64,000 nt of DNA from Akebia trifoliata (lineage: Eukaryota; Streptophyta; Magnoliopsida; Ranunculales; Lardizabalaceae). How positions within the stretch are numbered: the stretch's first letter is position 1; each line of letters opens with the position of its first letter. The position numbers were made by a program, and so were the translations under genes. The DNA lies in the NCBI GenBank assembly GCA_017979445.1, contig CM030707.1, positions 20,404,586 through 20,468,585 on the forward strand, read 5' to 3'. Shown here one piece after another: positions 10,601-22,236 of this stretch. Under the pieces are notes generated by a model. That model saw only the letters and a list, made by a program, of their open reading frames with translations. It ran no database searches and was not told the origin of the DNA.

Positions 10601-13600
10601 GATAGTATGCCATTGTATATTGTGCAGATAGCATAATTTAAAAAATGTGGTGGTAGCATATGCGAAATTCAGTTTGGAAATGGCATATGTGATTGCATAT
10701 TTGCATATTCGGATATGCAACTGCATTTGACAACACTGATTACACCCAAGCTGATGCCACATATATTTAGTGTGTTACTACTTTTTTTGTGGGTAAAAAA
10801 TGATATGTATCCATAGCAAATGGTGGATCAAGTGATCTCACATTGAAGGGATTAAGGAGATGAACATTTTAGCAGGATGGGATCACAATATCCTTTTCAA
10901 TGTTGAACATAACCACAAAGACACTTCCAGAAAGTTTAATGGGCAATTTGTCTTGAGAGCAAGAAGGAAGATAAACGAAGCACATACATCCAAATGTACA
11001 AAGCTGCATATTTACAAACAGATTTGACTGGGACCTAATATGGAGAGTTGTAGAATCGTACCTTATAGATGATAATAGTTAGCTATGGATCCAGTAAGTT
11101 TGCAAACCCCCTTGAACCCAACTTCACCTGGCTAACCACTAATCTTTTACGTATCGAAAACAAAGTTTGCAATTTCTCAAGTAATGCGTTCTTCAAATAC
11201 CTTTGGCCCAAAATTATCTGGGATGGAAATTAGGATTGACCTTGAAGTCTCCATAGTTAATATCTTATCTTGCCAGCCGGAATCAGTACTGTTAGATCTT
11301 TAGATTCTTTGTCATGTTCATATGTGCTAGTATCTATTTCATCATATTTGCATTAATAGACATGGATGCATCTCCTTTTTTTGTTTTATTCTTCCATGGT
11401 CACTTTATTCTCGGCTTTGTTGTTGAGGATAATTGTATTGGTTACAATGATTAACAATAGAAACTTAATGGACGTATTGTAATTACTGGTTTATCTAACC
11501 CTGTCGATATTTCTGTCAGAGTCCAAAAACTTTATCACATTCCATGGTGTTGAGGTCTTAAACTTAGAAGCCAAAATTATTAGATATTTTGTAGTTCTAT
11601 TAGCTTACATGATTCAAGGTTCTGTTTCATCTCTTGATCTCAAGGATGACCAGAACCAGACATTGGGGATTTGTCTAGCTTCGTCTTGTTCAACTGACCA
11701 ACCTGTACCTTCTTACTTAGACGTTCAAGCATGTAATCTTAAACAGGGTCGGCAGTTGCACATTTATTTCTTGAACTCCACGGACCATACCCTTATCTGT
11801 CACCAAATGCATCATATATACTGACAAAAACATGCCAAGTTTGACTGACATTTACTAGACCCTCTTTTGACATAAACTTTTCCTTAGATATTTTCACAAA
11901 ATTTGACCACAAGGCCAGGTTGATTTGACAGAGGGACGATATCTTTTATCTGGTGCTTCGGATGGATCAGCTGCTGTTTATGATATCCAATGCACTGCAA
12001 AATACGAGGGAGGTGGTCTGGTTGCAAAGCATGAGTGCATATTTATTGTTGACAAGCAACATGAACACTGTCATAAATATGCAGTATCCTCAGCCATATG
12101 GTATCCCATTGACACAGGCCTGTTCATCACAGGTTCATTCGATCATTACGTTAATGTATGGGATACAAATATGACACAGGTAGGCATTATCCTCCAGTGA
12201 TCTCCCCTCATTTTTTTATTTTTTGATGCATGATTTTGATATTCTTTCAACAACAATTGTATGTTTATTGTTACCTCATAGGTGATAGTGAATTTTAAGA
12301 TGCCTGGAAAGGTTTACCGGACAGCTATGTCATCAGTTGCTAGGTCACATATGCTAATTGCTGCTGGAAGTGAAGATGTTCAAGTTCGTCTATGTGATAT
12401 TGCTTCAGGGGCATTCACTCACACATTGTCTGGTCATCGGGGTAAGATTATTTTAGTGAGAAAACAATTCCATTAGCTCTTGATAAGCATAGTCACCAAG
12501 AGTCTCGACTTATTGAAAAAGTCACAATTAATTCATGGCTTTTTCTTCATCGATTTAATCACAATTTAATTGCGGCTTTTTAATAAGACGCGCCTTTTAC
12601 AATCTTTGCGATTAAATCATGAATTTTACGGTTAAATCACGAACGTTGCGATTAAATTAAGAATAATAAAATATGAAATTGATGCGCTAGTAAGAGAATA
12701 TGACCTTGATGAAGATGATGGTGACCATTGTACCAGTAAAACATAAGATAATAATGATGTAAATGAGGACGACATTGATTTTGATGTTTTGACCAGTTGA
12801 TGAATCCTAACTCGGACTTATGATTGTTATTTAACAATATAAATCTTGATTAGTATAGTTCAATATGGGGTTTAATGAGGTAACATGAGAATACCACTTA
12901 GTAGGAACAACTATAGTCCTAACCCTATCTTGATTTTTTCCCGATTATTTTCTCGATTTTTTCCGATGTTACCGAATTTTTTGTTTTTTTTTTCTTGCTG
13001 ACTTATTCCCGAACTCCGACTTGGTGACTATGTTGGTAAGAGCAATCTTCCAAGTTTCCTTTTTCCCCGCATTTCAATACAGTCCCTTGGGAGTTTTATA
13101 TCTACATCAAATAGTAATTCATTCTCATTTCAGATGCCTAATCTTGGGAAGTATATTGCAATATGTTGTTCTACCCTTCTCTAGAAGTTGGGAGTGCCAA
13201 TCTAGCAGCTACTGATCAGTCCTCTATGTTGGTCTGCTGTGCTGAACTCTTAGTGCCAATCTAACAGCTACTGATCAGTCCTCTATGTTGGTCTGCTGTG
13301 CTGAACTGTTAGTTTAATTTTGTCTTAACATAAAACTATCTGGGCTTGGTCTTGATTCTTGGCTCTTAAGTGCCTCATCCTCATATCGTATGATGTCTGT
13401 GATGGCAGATGGTATAATGAGTGTCGAATGGTCCACTTCTAGTGAGTGGGTTTTAGTGACTGGAGGATGTGACGGTGCAATACGTTTTTGGGATATCAGA
13501 CGTGCAGGGTGCTTTCTAGTTTTAGATCAGTCCCGATCTCAACTTGGGAGGAGGCCAGCTCTCCTTGAACACTCATCCTCAAAAGTAAGGTTTCTCTCTT

Positions 13601-16600
13601 CACAGTATATAATTTCCAAATTCTCAGGTTGGTTCTATATTTTCATCTTTTTCAACATCCCCATATGGCAGTTGTAATTTACAAAGTTGTTTCTGGTGCA
13701 TAATTCTATTCCTCAGTTGACTATTTTGTTTATCTGCTCTACTTCAAGCCATATAGATGTGTGTATCCATGCATGATTAGTTCAATTGGTTGAGTTACAT
13801 ACTGCAATCATGAAGTTGCAGGTTCAACTCCGGTTTACTCTCCAAAAAATTGTAGCGAAGCTAAATGCAACTAATAAGAAATGATAGTGGGTGGTGGGGT
13901 GGGTGGGGCAAATTATAGTTAACTAATATGGTTGAAGAGCTTGAAGATGAATGGTTTTGGGGAGAAAATTCAGAGGTTTTGGTTGAGGTTGAAGAAAAGG
14001 GCATTTAGGCCATTTCTCATTAGTTTATGAGAGAAGACCCAAGTCAAGGGGACAATGTCATTAGTTTAAAAACATTGGATTCTCAAATATTCACCAAAAT
14101 GCCTACCTGCCCCCTTGACCTCGGTATTCTCTAATAAATTAATACAAAATGCCCCATTACCCTCGTCTGCTACTTGAAACCAAAAACACCACTTTTCTTC
14201 TCAAAACTAATCATCTTCTTGGGCAAAATTCTTTACCCTAGTCTTCAACCTTAAGATTATTCTATTTTAACCTTCAAACCTAAAGAGCAAGATAAGATTT
14301 TTTGAGTAGAAGATGAGATTTTTTTGATAGAAAATTTGAGAGAAACAAGGGATTAAGGCGAGGTTCAAAAGATGGATTGAAGATGAGGTTAAACAGATTA
14401 AAACTAATTTATCATATAGAGGTTGAATAGAGCATGGAGATGACAGGTATACAAAGAAAAATTAAGTGTTTTTGGTTAGAGGTTGAAAATGAGGGTATTC
14501 TAGATTATTTTTAATGTCATCATTTTGAAAAAAACTAAGGGTGGGTATCTAAATCACCCTAAATATTTAGAGGGAAAGGACCACAAGGTCAAAGGGAACA
14601 AGTTATCAGTTTGAAAACACATAAGGGTATCTCAAATATTAACCAAAAACTAGAAGGTGGCCTATGCAAACGCACATGTATCAAAAGGGGCTATTTGTAA
14701 TTTAAATATTGATTAAAGGGTTTGTTTAGAAAATGATACATTTGTAATTTTGAAAACTAAGCAGCGTCATTGTACAGTCACGGGTTGCAATTTATTTGGC
14801 TTTTTATCAAAATGACCCTGATTATATTAAATTTAAATATATGGGGGCATTTATGACCACTTAAATTTTGGTTTTGACCCACTTCTACTTCCCCTTCTTT
14901 CATTTTAATGGTAAAGATGTAGAGGGGTTTCTAAATCACTCAAAAAAATTAGTGGCTGAGGGGAAAAAAATTGAGGAGCAACACAGTTAAAGGACCCTGC
15001 CATCAATTTGAAAACACAGGGAGTAAACAAGGGGTGTCCAAATGACCTAAAAAATTGGTGGGGGTGCGGGAGAGGGGGGCAGCTACTCCCTCTCACCCCC
15101 CAACTTAGACAGTCTTGACCAAAATATTCTGAGACAATCCGAAACATTTCATATTCAATGTTTTGTTCCAGTCTTGGTCAAAACGGGAATGTCTTGGACA
15201 AAGCATTCTAAAACGGTACGAAACTTTAATCTATGATCATTACTACAGTTTCTTTTGCTATTTGTACTTATTTTTTAGTGCACTATAATTTTTCATTATA
15301 GGAAGTGTATCTATAAATTCATATTAAGTGATTAATCTTTTTGATTACCAAGTGGTGCAGTGATATACTGTGTCTGACTTAAAACATTAAAACTCTTGTC
15401 TTCTCTAATCAGTTAAACTGCTTGTATTCTTACTTAGGGATTGGCATCCAAATCCTTCCCAGCAGGCCAAATTTCACTTCTGAAAGCCAAGGCACCTCAA
15501 AAGAAGTCTAATGGGAATGGTACAAAGCAGACAACCCTTTATAGAATTCCAAGTCAAACCAAGGGTTCCATGGGGCAGAGACTACATCCAGGGATGTTGT
15601 CTAGTCATGACCGTGCAACTGCTCATTATGGTGCTGTTATCGGGCTCAAAGTAACTGAAGATGGCATGTATTTGTTGAGTGCAGGTCAAGTTACATCTGT
15701 ATTTTTTCCTCCTTTTTCATCTTTTTCATTTTTCAGTAATTTGCCGTTCAGTTTGGCACTTTGGATCTTAGAATCCCTAGATTTGCTCAGGGGAGATTGG
15801 AACTTCTGATATGGTGCAAGGATTTAAACATGAGAATTTAAGGTACATCTTGGGTTGAACATAATAACAGTGTATGTGGAATACATGGAAGGGTTGGACG
15901 ACAAATCTTTGGAGATCTCGTTTGCCAAAAGTTAAGAAAATTACGGTGATCCTAACCATCAAAGCATTGACAGTGAGACACACATATAGTCTGGGGAGAA
16001 GTTCATAAATGTATTCGTTATTATTATTATTATTTTTTTCTGATTAGTTTCATAAATGGATTCTTATTTTTACCTGGATAGGTTCTATTCTATCTTTTGG
16101 GTGATCCACTGGTTAGACCATCACATGTTAAGCCCCTCCACTTTCCGCACTTCACATTTAGACTATCCTTTGATCTACCCTGGGAGTGGCTTAGATCTTA
16201 TCTCATACTAGAGTTTGCCATGCATCCTCTTTGGGGTTTAGGGGGTAAAAACGGAAAAATAATAAAGTTGGAGGGCTATTATTAAAAAAAATTGGGGTTA
16301 AAGAAGTAAAAGAGAAAAAATAATAAAGGTGGAGGGGTATTATAAAAAATCATTGAGGTTAAAGGGGTAAAAGAGGAAAGATAGTAAAGTTAGAGGGGTA
16401 TTATTAAAAAAAGGGGTAAAAGAGGAAATATAATAAAATTGGAGGAATATTAATGAAAAGAGAGGGGGGAGGAAAAACAAGAAAGTTGAAAGGGTGAAGA
16501 GGAAAGGCAATAAAGTGACTAATGTGGACCCCAATCCGATGGGACATTTATCCCTCATAACTGTAGCAACGGTGGGCGACACCGTTGCGTTTTATTATAT

Positions 16601-19114
16601 AGATACGTTCTTGCCTGGATTGATTAGCTTAATTGTTTGTTATGTACAGTCATTGTCACTGTAGAAGGCAGCTTAAGCTTTACATTTTTCCCTTGGTTAC
16701 GTGCCTTTCTGTGTTCAGTAGTAATTAAATTATTGATTAGGTTAAAAACTCTTTGTGAATGTCATGCAGTTATTTCAATTCAATTTAACATTCTTTGAGG
16801 CAATCATTCAATGGAACATCTTGTTGAAATTTAACACTCTCCACTTAAAAATTTCAGGCTCCGATTCAAGATTAAGATTGTGGGATATTCAATCTGGCTG
16901 CAACACACTTGTGAACTTTGAAGCTACTCGCTTACAAACCAGCAAAGCCATACAACTAGCTATTACTCAGGATTCATCCATTGTGTTTGTTCCATGTATG
17001 ACAGCTATCAAGGTAATAAATTATCATACGTACCTCCTTGCATGATGTCTGGAGCTATGCTACCTGATTCATGGGCTTGCTCAGTTTGAATTTGGGTTCG
17101 TGGTTCGCCACTGGAGAATGAACCCGGTTCGTAGGAGTAGACAGAAATGAGGGCATTTGAAGGTTGAAGTGTCTTATGGTGAAAAAGAGATTAAACATGA
17201 CTAATTTTTGGAAGAAAAAAAATCAAATTTTATTATATTTATTATTTACTTTTTGAAGATGAGGTATGTAGTCATTTTTTATTAATTTATTAATAAAGAC
17301 TAAGGTCGAAGGGGCCTGTTATCAATTTAAAATTTTAGGAGGATATTTAAAGATTATCAACACGTGGAATGTGTAAAAAATTAAAGCAAAATAAGAAATT
17401 TGTTTGGTTTGTTGCATTTCATGAATCTATAGCGAATTGTACCATGAACTGGTTTGGTTCGAACCAGTTCGCAGTTCAGTAGCTCAACCATGAATTCAGT
17501 AACCATGGTCTGGAGTGTTTGCAATTGAGAGGCAAGTTGTTTATTGATTTTCTCAGCCCTAACTTTTTTGCTTTTCAGGCATTTGATGTGTGGTCAGGCC
17601 GGACATTCCTAACATTTCGCGGCCACTATGAATATGTGAACTGTTGCTGGTTTAGCTCACAGGATCAGGTGTGTTCATATACCCACTATTGTTCTTGACC
17701 TTTGATTAATGTTTTTAAAAATTCAATATGGCAATGAACCCTTGAGATTTGTAGGTCTTCTGATCATTCTGTCCAATTTGAGTTATCAATGGATAAGTCC
17801 AGATGAATTTACCAAAGTAACCTTAGAAGGATAAAAAGTAAGGCAATATCCATTCCTTAAAACAGCTGATAGTCCCTTCTACATCCCAAGCCTTAGCCAG
17901 CACTCTCTGTTATGGTTTCTACTCACTTGTCCAAAACTCTTAGATATTGCTGATGACTCGTACTGTCATTGAACGGGACTCCGGAAACAAGAAAGAATCT
18001 TTGAGGTCATTGCACATCATCAAACGGATATGGTTGTTGTTCTGGGTCCCTATCATTCCAAGGTCACCTATTAATTTTTTGATTGATAATTTTTACTGAA
18101 AACATAGAGGGAAGCAAAAATAGCTACAAAGAGAGATAATAGCCCAACCATCAAATTACTCCAAAAGTGAGGTAAAAAAAAAAAAAAAAAACCAAAGCTG
18201 GTACATGAGAAAAAAACTTCTCTATATTTGTTTTGTTTTGTTTTTTAATTGATAACAATTCAACCCCAAATCATTGCGATAAGGCTTTGATGACGATAGT
18301 TTTAATCGATAATTTTGCTCATTTGAGTACCAAGTCTTCAAATTGCATCCCCTTTATGTCTTGATTAGTGGACCACACAAATATGACCTTTACCTTGAGC
18401 ATGGTGTCTTCCATGTTGCTTTCTTTGAGTAATAATTTCAACTATTATGCTCTTTCTATAAGCACCAACAAGTAGCGTAAGGAGCCAATTACAATGATAA
18501 CAATCACTTGGGAGGAGTGTATCTGAGAACCCACACTTGACCAAACTGTACAGGCTTTGGCATCACCCATATGATATCAAACCTCTATTTATTTTCAACT
18601 GAGTTTCGCTTAATAATATTGCATACTTCCTTGCTAAGGTGGGTATGCATTGTGGCATAGAGATCCTGGTGATCGTGCTATACGTGTACATTTTTTTGTT
18701 CTTTGGAACTTATTATACTTCTTTATTTTCTTTATATGAAAAAAAAACACATAAAGGATAGCAAGTCATTTCACTCATCAAATAATTGCATATAAACTTC
18801 TCAATTGATTTCTCGATGCACTGGTTGCAGGAATTGTACACGGGTAGCAATGATAGACAAATTCTTGTCTGGTCTCCACCTAAATCAGTACTTGCAGAGG
18901 TGGTACTCTCCGTTATCACATAATACTTCATACAAAATAAAATAAACCAAAAATAACAAAATTCAATTTTTTTTTCCTTTACATAATGATATCTATATAA
19001 ACAGAATGCAGATTTATGTGGTCAAAAATTCTTGAAGTGTATTAGATTGTGCAGGATGAAATGGCTGGGAAAGGGCACACGTCCACTTCTGATCAGGATA
19101 ACTGGAGTGAGTGA
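7535..19114 (+). CDS. CSA: CSA/ERCC8 WD40 protein, CUL4-DDB1 substrate receptor
   Basis: Predicted orthologue of Cockayne syndrome A protein (plant CSA-1), the nuclear WD40 receptor that links DDB1-CUL4 ubiquitin ligase to stalled RNA polymerase II in transcription-coupled excision repair. Exons are 7535-7684, 11919-12179, 12282-12441, 13409-13584, 15438-15684, 16858-17012, 17579-17668, 18831-18899 and 19055-19114. They total 1368 nt, or 455 aa, with all phases consistent and GT-AG borders; plant CSA is about 450 aa. Residues 1-50 contain GKVRPNSFANRVRSKR. WD blades follow with GASDGSAAVYDI, TGSFDHYVNVWDT, AGSEDVQVRLCDI, TGGCDGAIRFWDIRR (about 208-222, a WDxR box of the kind that binds DDB1), a GSDSRLRLWDI blade and TGSNDRQILVWSP. 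The C-terminus DNWSE matches the family's acidic end. Intron 1 is 4.2 kb. The start was chosen by homology. No frameshift or stop was seen. Confidence 0.95.
7685..10167. other. First part of CSA intron 1, no gene recognised
   Basis: Intronic sequence with short ORFs on both strands that I could not relate to a family, a short (AG)n tract near 9705-9720 and A-runs. Uneven, T-rich or A-rich patches suggest old repeats, but no paired ends were found. Confidence 0.35.
10168..10738. mobile_element. hAT-type MITE in CSA intron 1
   Basis: A 571-bp element with inverted ends CAATGTTGTTAAATAGC (left) and CAGTGTTGTCAAATGC (reverse complement of right), flanked by a perfect 8-bp duplication ATTACACC (10160-10167 and 10739-10746). 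An 8-bp duplication with CAGTG-type ends is the hAT superfamily signature. The subterminal regions are packed with the palindrome GCATATGC, which suggests transposase-binding repeats. No transposase ORF. Confidence 0.85.
12488..13032. mobile_element. hAT-type element in CSA intron 3
   Basis: A 545-bp element with inverted ends CATAGTCACCAAGAGTC and CATAGTCACCAAGTCGG and an 8-bp duplication TTGATAAG/TTGGTAAG (one mismatch). Inside, the plus frame near 12670-12750 reads an Asp-rich piece (REYDLDEDDGDH) that could be a transposase C-terminal remnant; this last point is inference. It fills more than half of the intron between exons 3 and 4. Confidence 0.8.
13771..13860 (+). mobile_element. tRNA-like SINE fragment in CSA intron 4
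   Basis: Sequence resembling a pol III box A (ttagttcaattggttgag, 13777-13794) precedes a box B-like ggttcaactcc (13821-13831) at tRNA spacing. The rest of a SINE body and its duplication are not clear. Confidence 0.4.
14625..14930. repeat. Dispersed repeat, copy 1 (CSA intron 4)
   Basis: It aligns by eye over about 300 bp to 23345-23640, in the same orientation. Shared blocks are cgtatcaaaaggg-like, tttgtaattttgaaaactaa, ccctgatt-rtrtt-aattta and ccacttctact-ttctttcat. No paired ends were found; a non-coding MITE or Helitron derivative is possible. Confidence 0.6.
16255..16520. repeat. Degenerate minisatellite in CSA intron 5
   Basis: About four repeats of 48-62 bp based on aaagttggaggggtattatt followed by aaa-ggggtaaaagaggaaa, at about 16263, 16325, 16385 and 16433. 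Purine-rich on the plus strand. Confidence 0.65.
17055..17507. mobile_element. hAT-type MITE of the TATGTTAC family, CSA intron 6
   Basis: A 453-bp element with ends CTATGCTACC and CATGGTTAC (reverse complement of right), flanked by a perfect 8-bp duplication GTCTGGAG (17047-17054 and 17508-17515). Subterminal GGTTCG/CGAACC motifs recur. Other members lie at 30916-31342 and 32786-33451, with a degenerate copy near 21281. Confidence 0.85.
17669..18830. other. CSA intron 7, no element resolved
   Basis: A 1.16-kb intron between exons 7 and 8. It contains a poly-A run near 18175-18190 and nothing that I can identify. Confidence 0.35.
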
Positions 19115-20289
19115 ATTCAAACTGTAGCCTTCATCTGGCCTTCGGATTTTGGAGATCGATCTCTTATTCACAGAGCCTCCTCATACACTGTATATTCCTC
19201 AACTGTTGTATGTATCCCTTTTTCTTCTTGGAATATAGATTCAAACTACACGGTATAATACTATGGATGGAAATCTTCTCATAAAATTACAAGTATGTGT
19301 TTATGTCAAGTCTTTAACTGGTCATAAACTCCTTTGGAAGGATTAGGGCTGGTGAAAAAACTATTGTGTCAACTGTATTTAGGGATCATTCTACCACTGA
19401 AATGACCAGTATCTTGAAATGCATAAGGGATCTTCAAGCTCCACCTTCACCAAACACTATACTCGAGATTTTTCTTCTTGAATTGCGCAGGGGTCCTTTC
19501 TTGTAAATATTCCAATGATCAGGTCATTCTACAATTTTGCAGAGTTTGGGCACTGATCTATGAAATTTTTGTTGATTAATGAATGGAAGTTCCCTGAGGT
19601 AGGGTACTACAAATGGAAGTGGGATATGGATTATCAATAAGTCTAGAATTGATTTGTCTTGATTCGGTGCCTCAAAATTCGTTGGCAATATGTTTATTTT
19701 GGTTCATAATCATAGGTTTCAATGCACAAGATCTAACCCTCTTTCTTTTTGAAAGCAAGACTTTGAATTCACAACAAGGAGACTTTTCTTTCAATTTTTA
19801 TAGGATGAGTTTTGGCTCCCTTCTCCATAAAAAAGAATTCAATCAAGACTTGTTGAACTATTCTCTCATTGATGTATTGTTTCTTCGTAATCCAATCCAT
19901 TTTTTGTTGTTGTTGTTATGACCTCTCTCTCTCTCTCAATTCATTTCATGTTGTCTGCCAACTATTCGATGAAGTCTATACTTTCATTGATTGACAGTTT
20001 GAGCTCAATTGTATGGAATAAATATAGGAAGTATTTATGATACAAGTAGATTTATTGCATTTGTGGTATTCTAAATGGAGCTTCGATACTTAATTTTATT
20101 GGTCCAATCAAACTAACCATGAAGTGTTCTAATTGATGATATTAATATTGATCCACCAAACAATGGATCTAATTGCATTTCACAATCCAAAATATTGATG
20201 GTGCAATTGATATTTCTTGGGAAAAATGGAGGATATCTCCCATCAGGAGAGAGAGAGTAGGGAACACTAAATGACCCAATTTGTCTGAT
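19115..20289. other. CSA 3' flank and intergenic, possibly plastid-derived in part
   Basis: The first part should hold the CSA 3' UTR. Between about 19600 and 20290 the texture is compatible with a decayed clpP intron, because the next block contains a clpP exon 1 remnant, but I could not align it from memory. No intact ORF beyond 102 codons. Confidence 0.3.
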
Positions 20290-21008
20290 AAGCTGCTCTA
20301 GGCATCAAACCCAAACTGCATCGACCATTCCTGGATATTGAAAAAGGTAATTTTAAATCAGCAAGACTTAAATGTTGAAACTTCATATATTTGGTATCTT
20401 ATTCATAAATAGATCTGATTCTCTTTGTTCCTACAAATTGAATTGTTCCATTATTACCAACAGAATGGAATGGATATTCACCCTTTGCTCAAAGATAATC
20501 CACTAATAGACAGTCTCCAATGTGATAAACTTACAATGTCTATTTTTCTTTGATAAAGGAGTATTTTCATGGGATTACCTTGGTATCGTATTTATACCAT
20601 GGTATTGAATGATCCTGGTTGATTGCTTTTTGGTCCATTTAAAGTATACAACTTTGGTTTCTGGTTGGGCCTGTTCAATGGCCATGTAAAATTAGCAATT
20701 TTTTTATCCCTCATACCTAGTTCGTGATTCAATGTGGAGACTAGGTATGTTGTCTCATCTAGTAATAACAGGTGGGACTATATTGAATTTAGGTATTTGG
20801 AGTTACGAAGCTGTGGCTGTTGGGGGCACGTATTGTGTTTTATGGCTTGTGCTTCTTGGCAACTATTTGGCATTGGGTGTATTGGGATCCAGAAATATTT
20901 TGTAATAAACTTACAGAAAAAACGCTCTTTGGATTTGTCCAAGATCTTTTGAGTTCATTTCTTTCTCTTAGGGACAGCTTGCTTGCTTTGGGTTTGATGC
21001 ATTTCATG
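20290..21008 (+). pseudogene. psbB: Plastid DNA insert (NUPT): clpP exon 1 remnant to psbB 5' part
   Basis: The segment from about 20570 begins with a plastid-like ribosome site (aaaggagtattttc), then ATG and codons reading MGLPWYRIYTMVLNDPG before an in-frame stop. Further on, the frames contain ITGGTI-N-GIWSYE-like and [18 protein letters not shown] segments and a GFG-FH end. These are psbB (CP47 of photosystem II), N-terminal region, in order but with stops, frameshifts and a deletion between about codons 35 and 70. At 20298-20360, cccaaactgcatc on the plus strand matches the start of minus-strand clpP exon 1. In plastid genomes clpP and psbB are divergent neighbours, as here. The copy cannot encode CP47. 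Confidence 0.85.
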
Positions 21009-21247
21009 TTTGAATTGACAGGAGAGAACTGGCGATAACTTTGAAATTTTAAAATATCTTAAAAGAGGTAAAGGATAGGAATTATAAAATATTTTTAAAG
21101 GGTTTCTCTCCATTTCTCTCCACTTTTGGTGAGAAAGAAAACTCACATTTTTTCTCTCTTCTTTCCCCACTCAACATATTTCAATCAAGAGAAATAGAGA
21201 GACTCATTTATTTTCTCCTCTTCTCTCCATTTCTCTCAATCCAAACA
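21009..21247. mobile_element. Possible MITE with TGTTTGAATTGA ends
   Basis: Left TGTTTGAATTGACAGGAGAG and the reverse complement of the right edge, TGTTTGGATTGAGAGAAATG, are similar. Between them lies a CT-rich core (ttctctccatttctctc motifs). It begins where the psbB similarity stops. No duplication was found. Confidence 0.35.
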
Positions 21248-21280
21248 GTGTTAATGAACATATAATGGTGTATACTACCC

Positions 21281-21665
21281 GCATATGTTACTTGGTTTGT
21301 CGGTTTGAATATTGGTTTTCTATTTGTGGTTTATCATTCTAGAAAGAACCCAGTTCATAAGGTAGGTTCACTACAGGTTGGGTTCGCTTGTGTAAATATA
21401 TAATTCAAATGCGTTAGTTACAAGTACAACTATAATGTTAAAAAATTGTTGGAGTTCAAAGAAGGAAAAAAAATACAGATTTGCTTACCTTCTACATGTA
21501 CATGAAGATAGGAGATGAAAAGACAATTGGATTTTTAAAAGTTGGTTGAATCTCCATTATTTGGTTTGTCAAACCCAATGAACCAGAACTATTGAATTTG
21601 CAAACTGGTGAGGATGTGGTGCATTATGTTCCACGAACCATATCATGATCTGGTTCAATGTGTGG
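21281..21665. repeat. Degenerate copy of the TATGTTAC hAT MITE family
   Basis: The left edge catatgttacttggtttgtc and internal gaacccagttcataagg match the intact members; the right end is missing or too diverged to place. Confidence 0.45.
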
Positions 21666-22236
21666 TCCTTGATGGGGGTGGAGTCCACCACATCTATTGC
21701 TGATAATAAAGCCCATGCCTCGATCATCGATGACAAGAAGAAGAAAAAAAAAGTTCATAGAGTCTTGAGTCTTAACTTGATCTAAAGCAGAAACTTGGAC
21801 TGCTAAAACAATTAACAATTTAACGCCATTGACTCATTTCGATCGAGGCTTCATCACCAACCGAGTGTTCTAGATTTATATGACTTGGGACACCTACAAC
21901 TGGCCAGAAATATGAGTAAACAAAATCAGAAAAGCTAGTTTTATTGAAAAGTCGAATGATACAGATCTGACAATACAGTAGTGTACACACCATGACACAT
22001 TTGTCCATCAAATAACTTATTATCTGTACAATCTGAAAAAAAGAAGCAGCCACAATCCACACGGGATAGGAAAAGAGAGACATGAATAAATTAATCGATC
22101 AAATACTGCTTAAGAACCGAAAAACCATTATTGAAGCATAGGGTGCGTCGGAGGGGCTTTGCCTTGTTGAATATTTACAGTGGAAGAGAGATGTGGTGCT
22201 GAAATGAAGGTCCTTCGACCGTAAATCAATCCGGTT

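Noticed and set aside
14905..15147. 80-codon minus-strand ORF in CSA intron 4
   Set aside because: Low-complexity Pro/Leu/Phe-rich translation of intronic repeat sequence, with no family resemblance.
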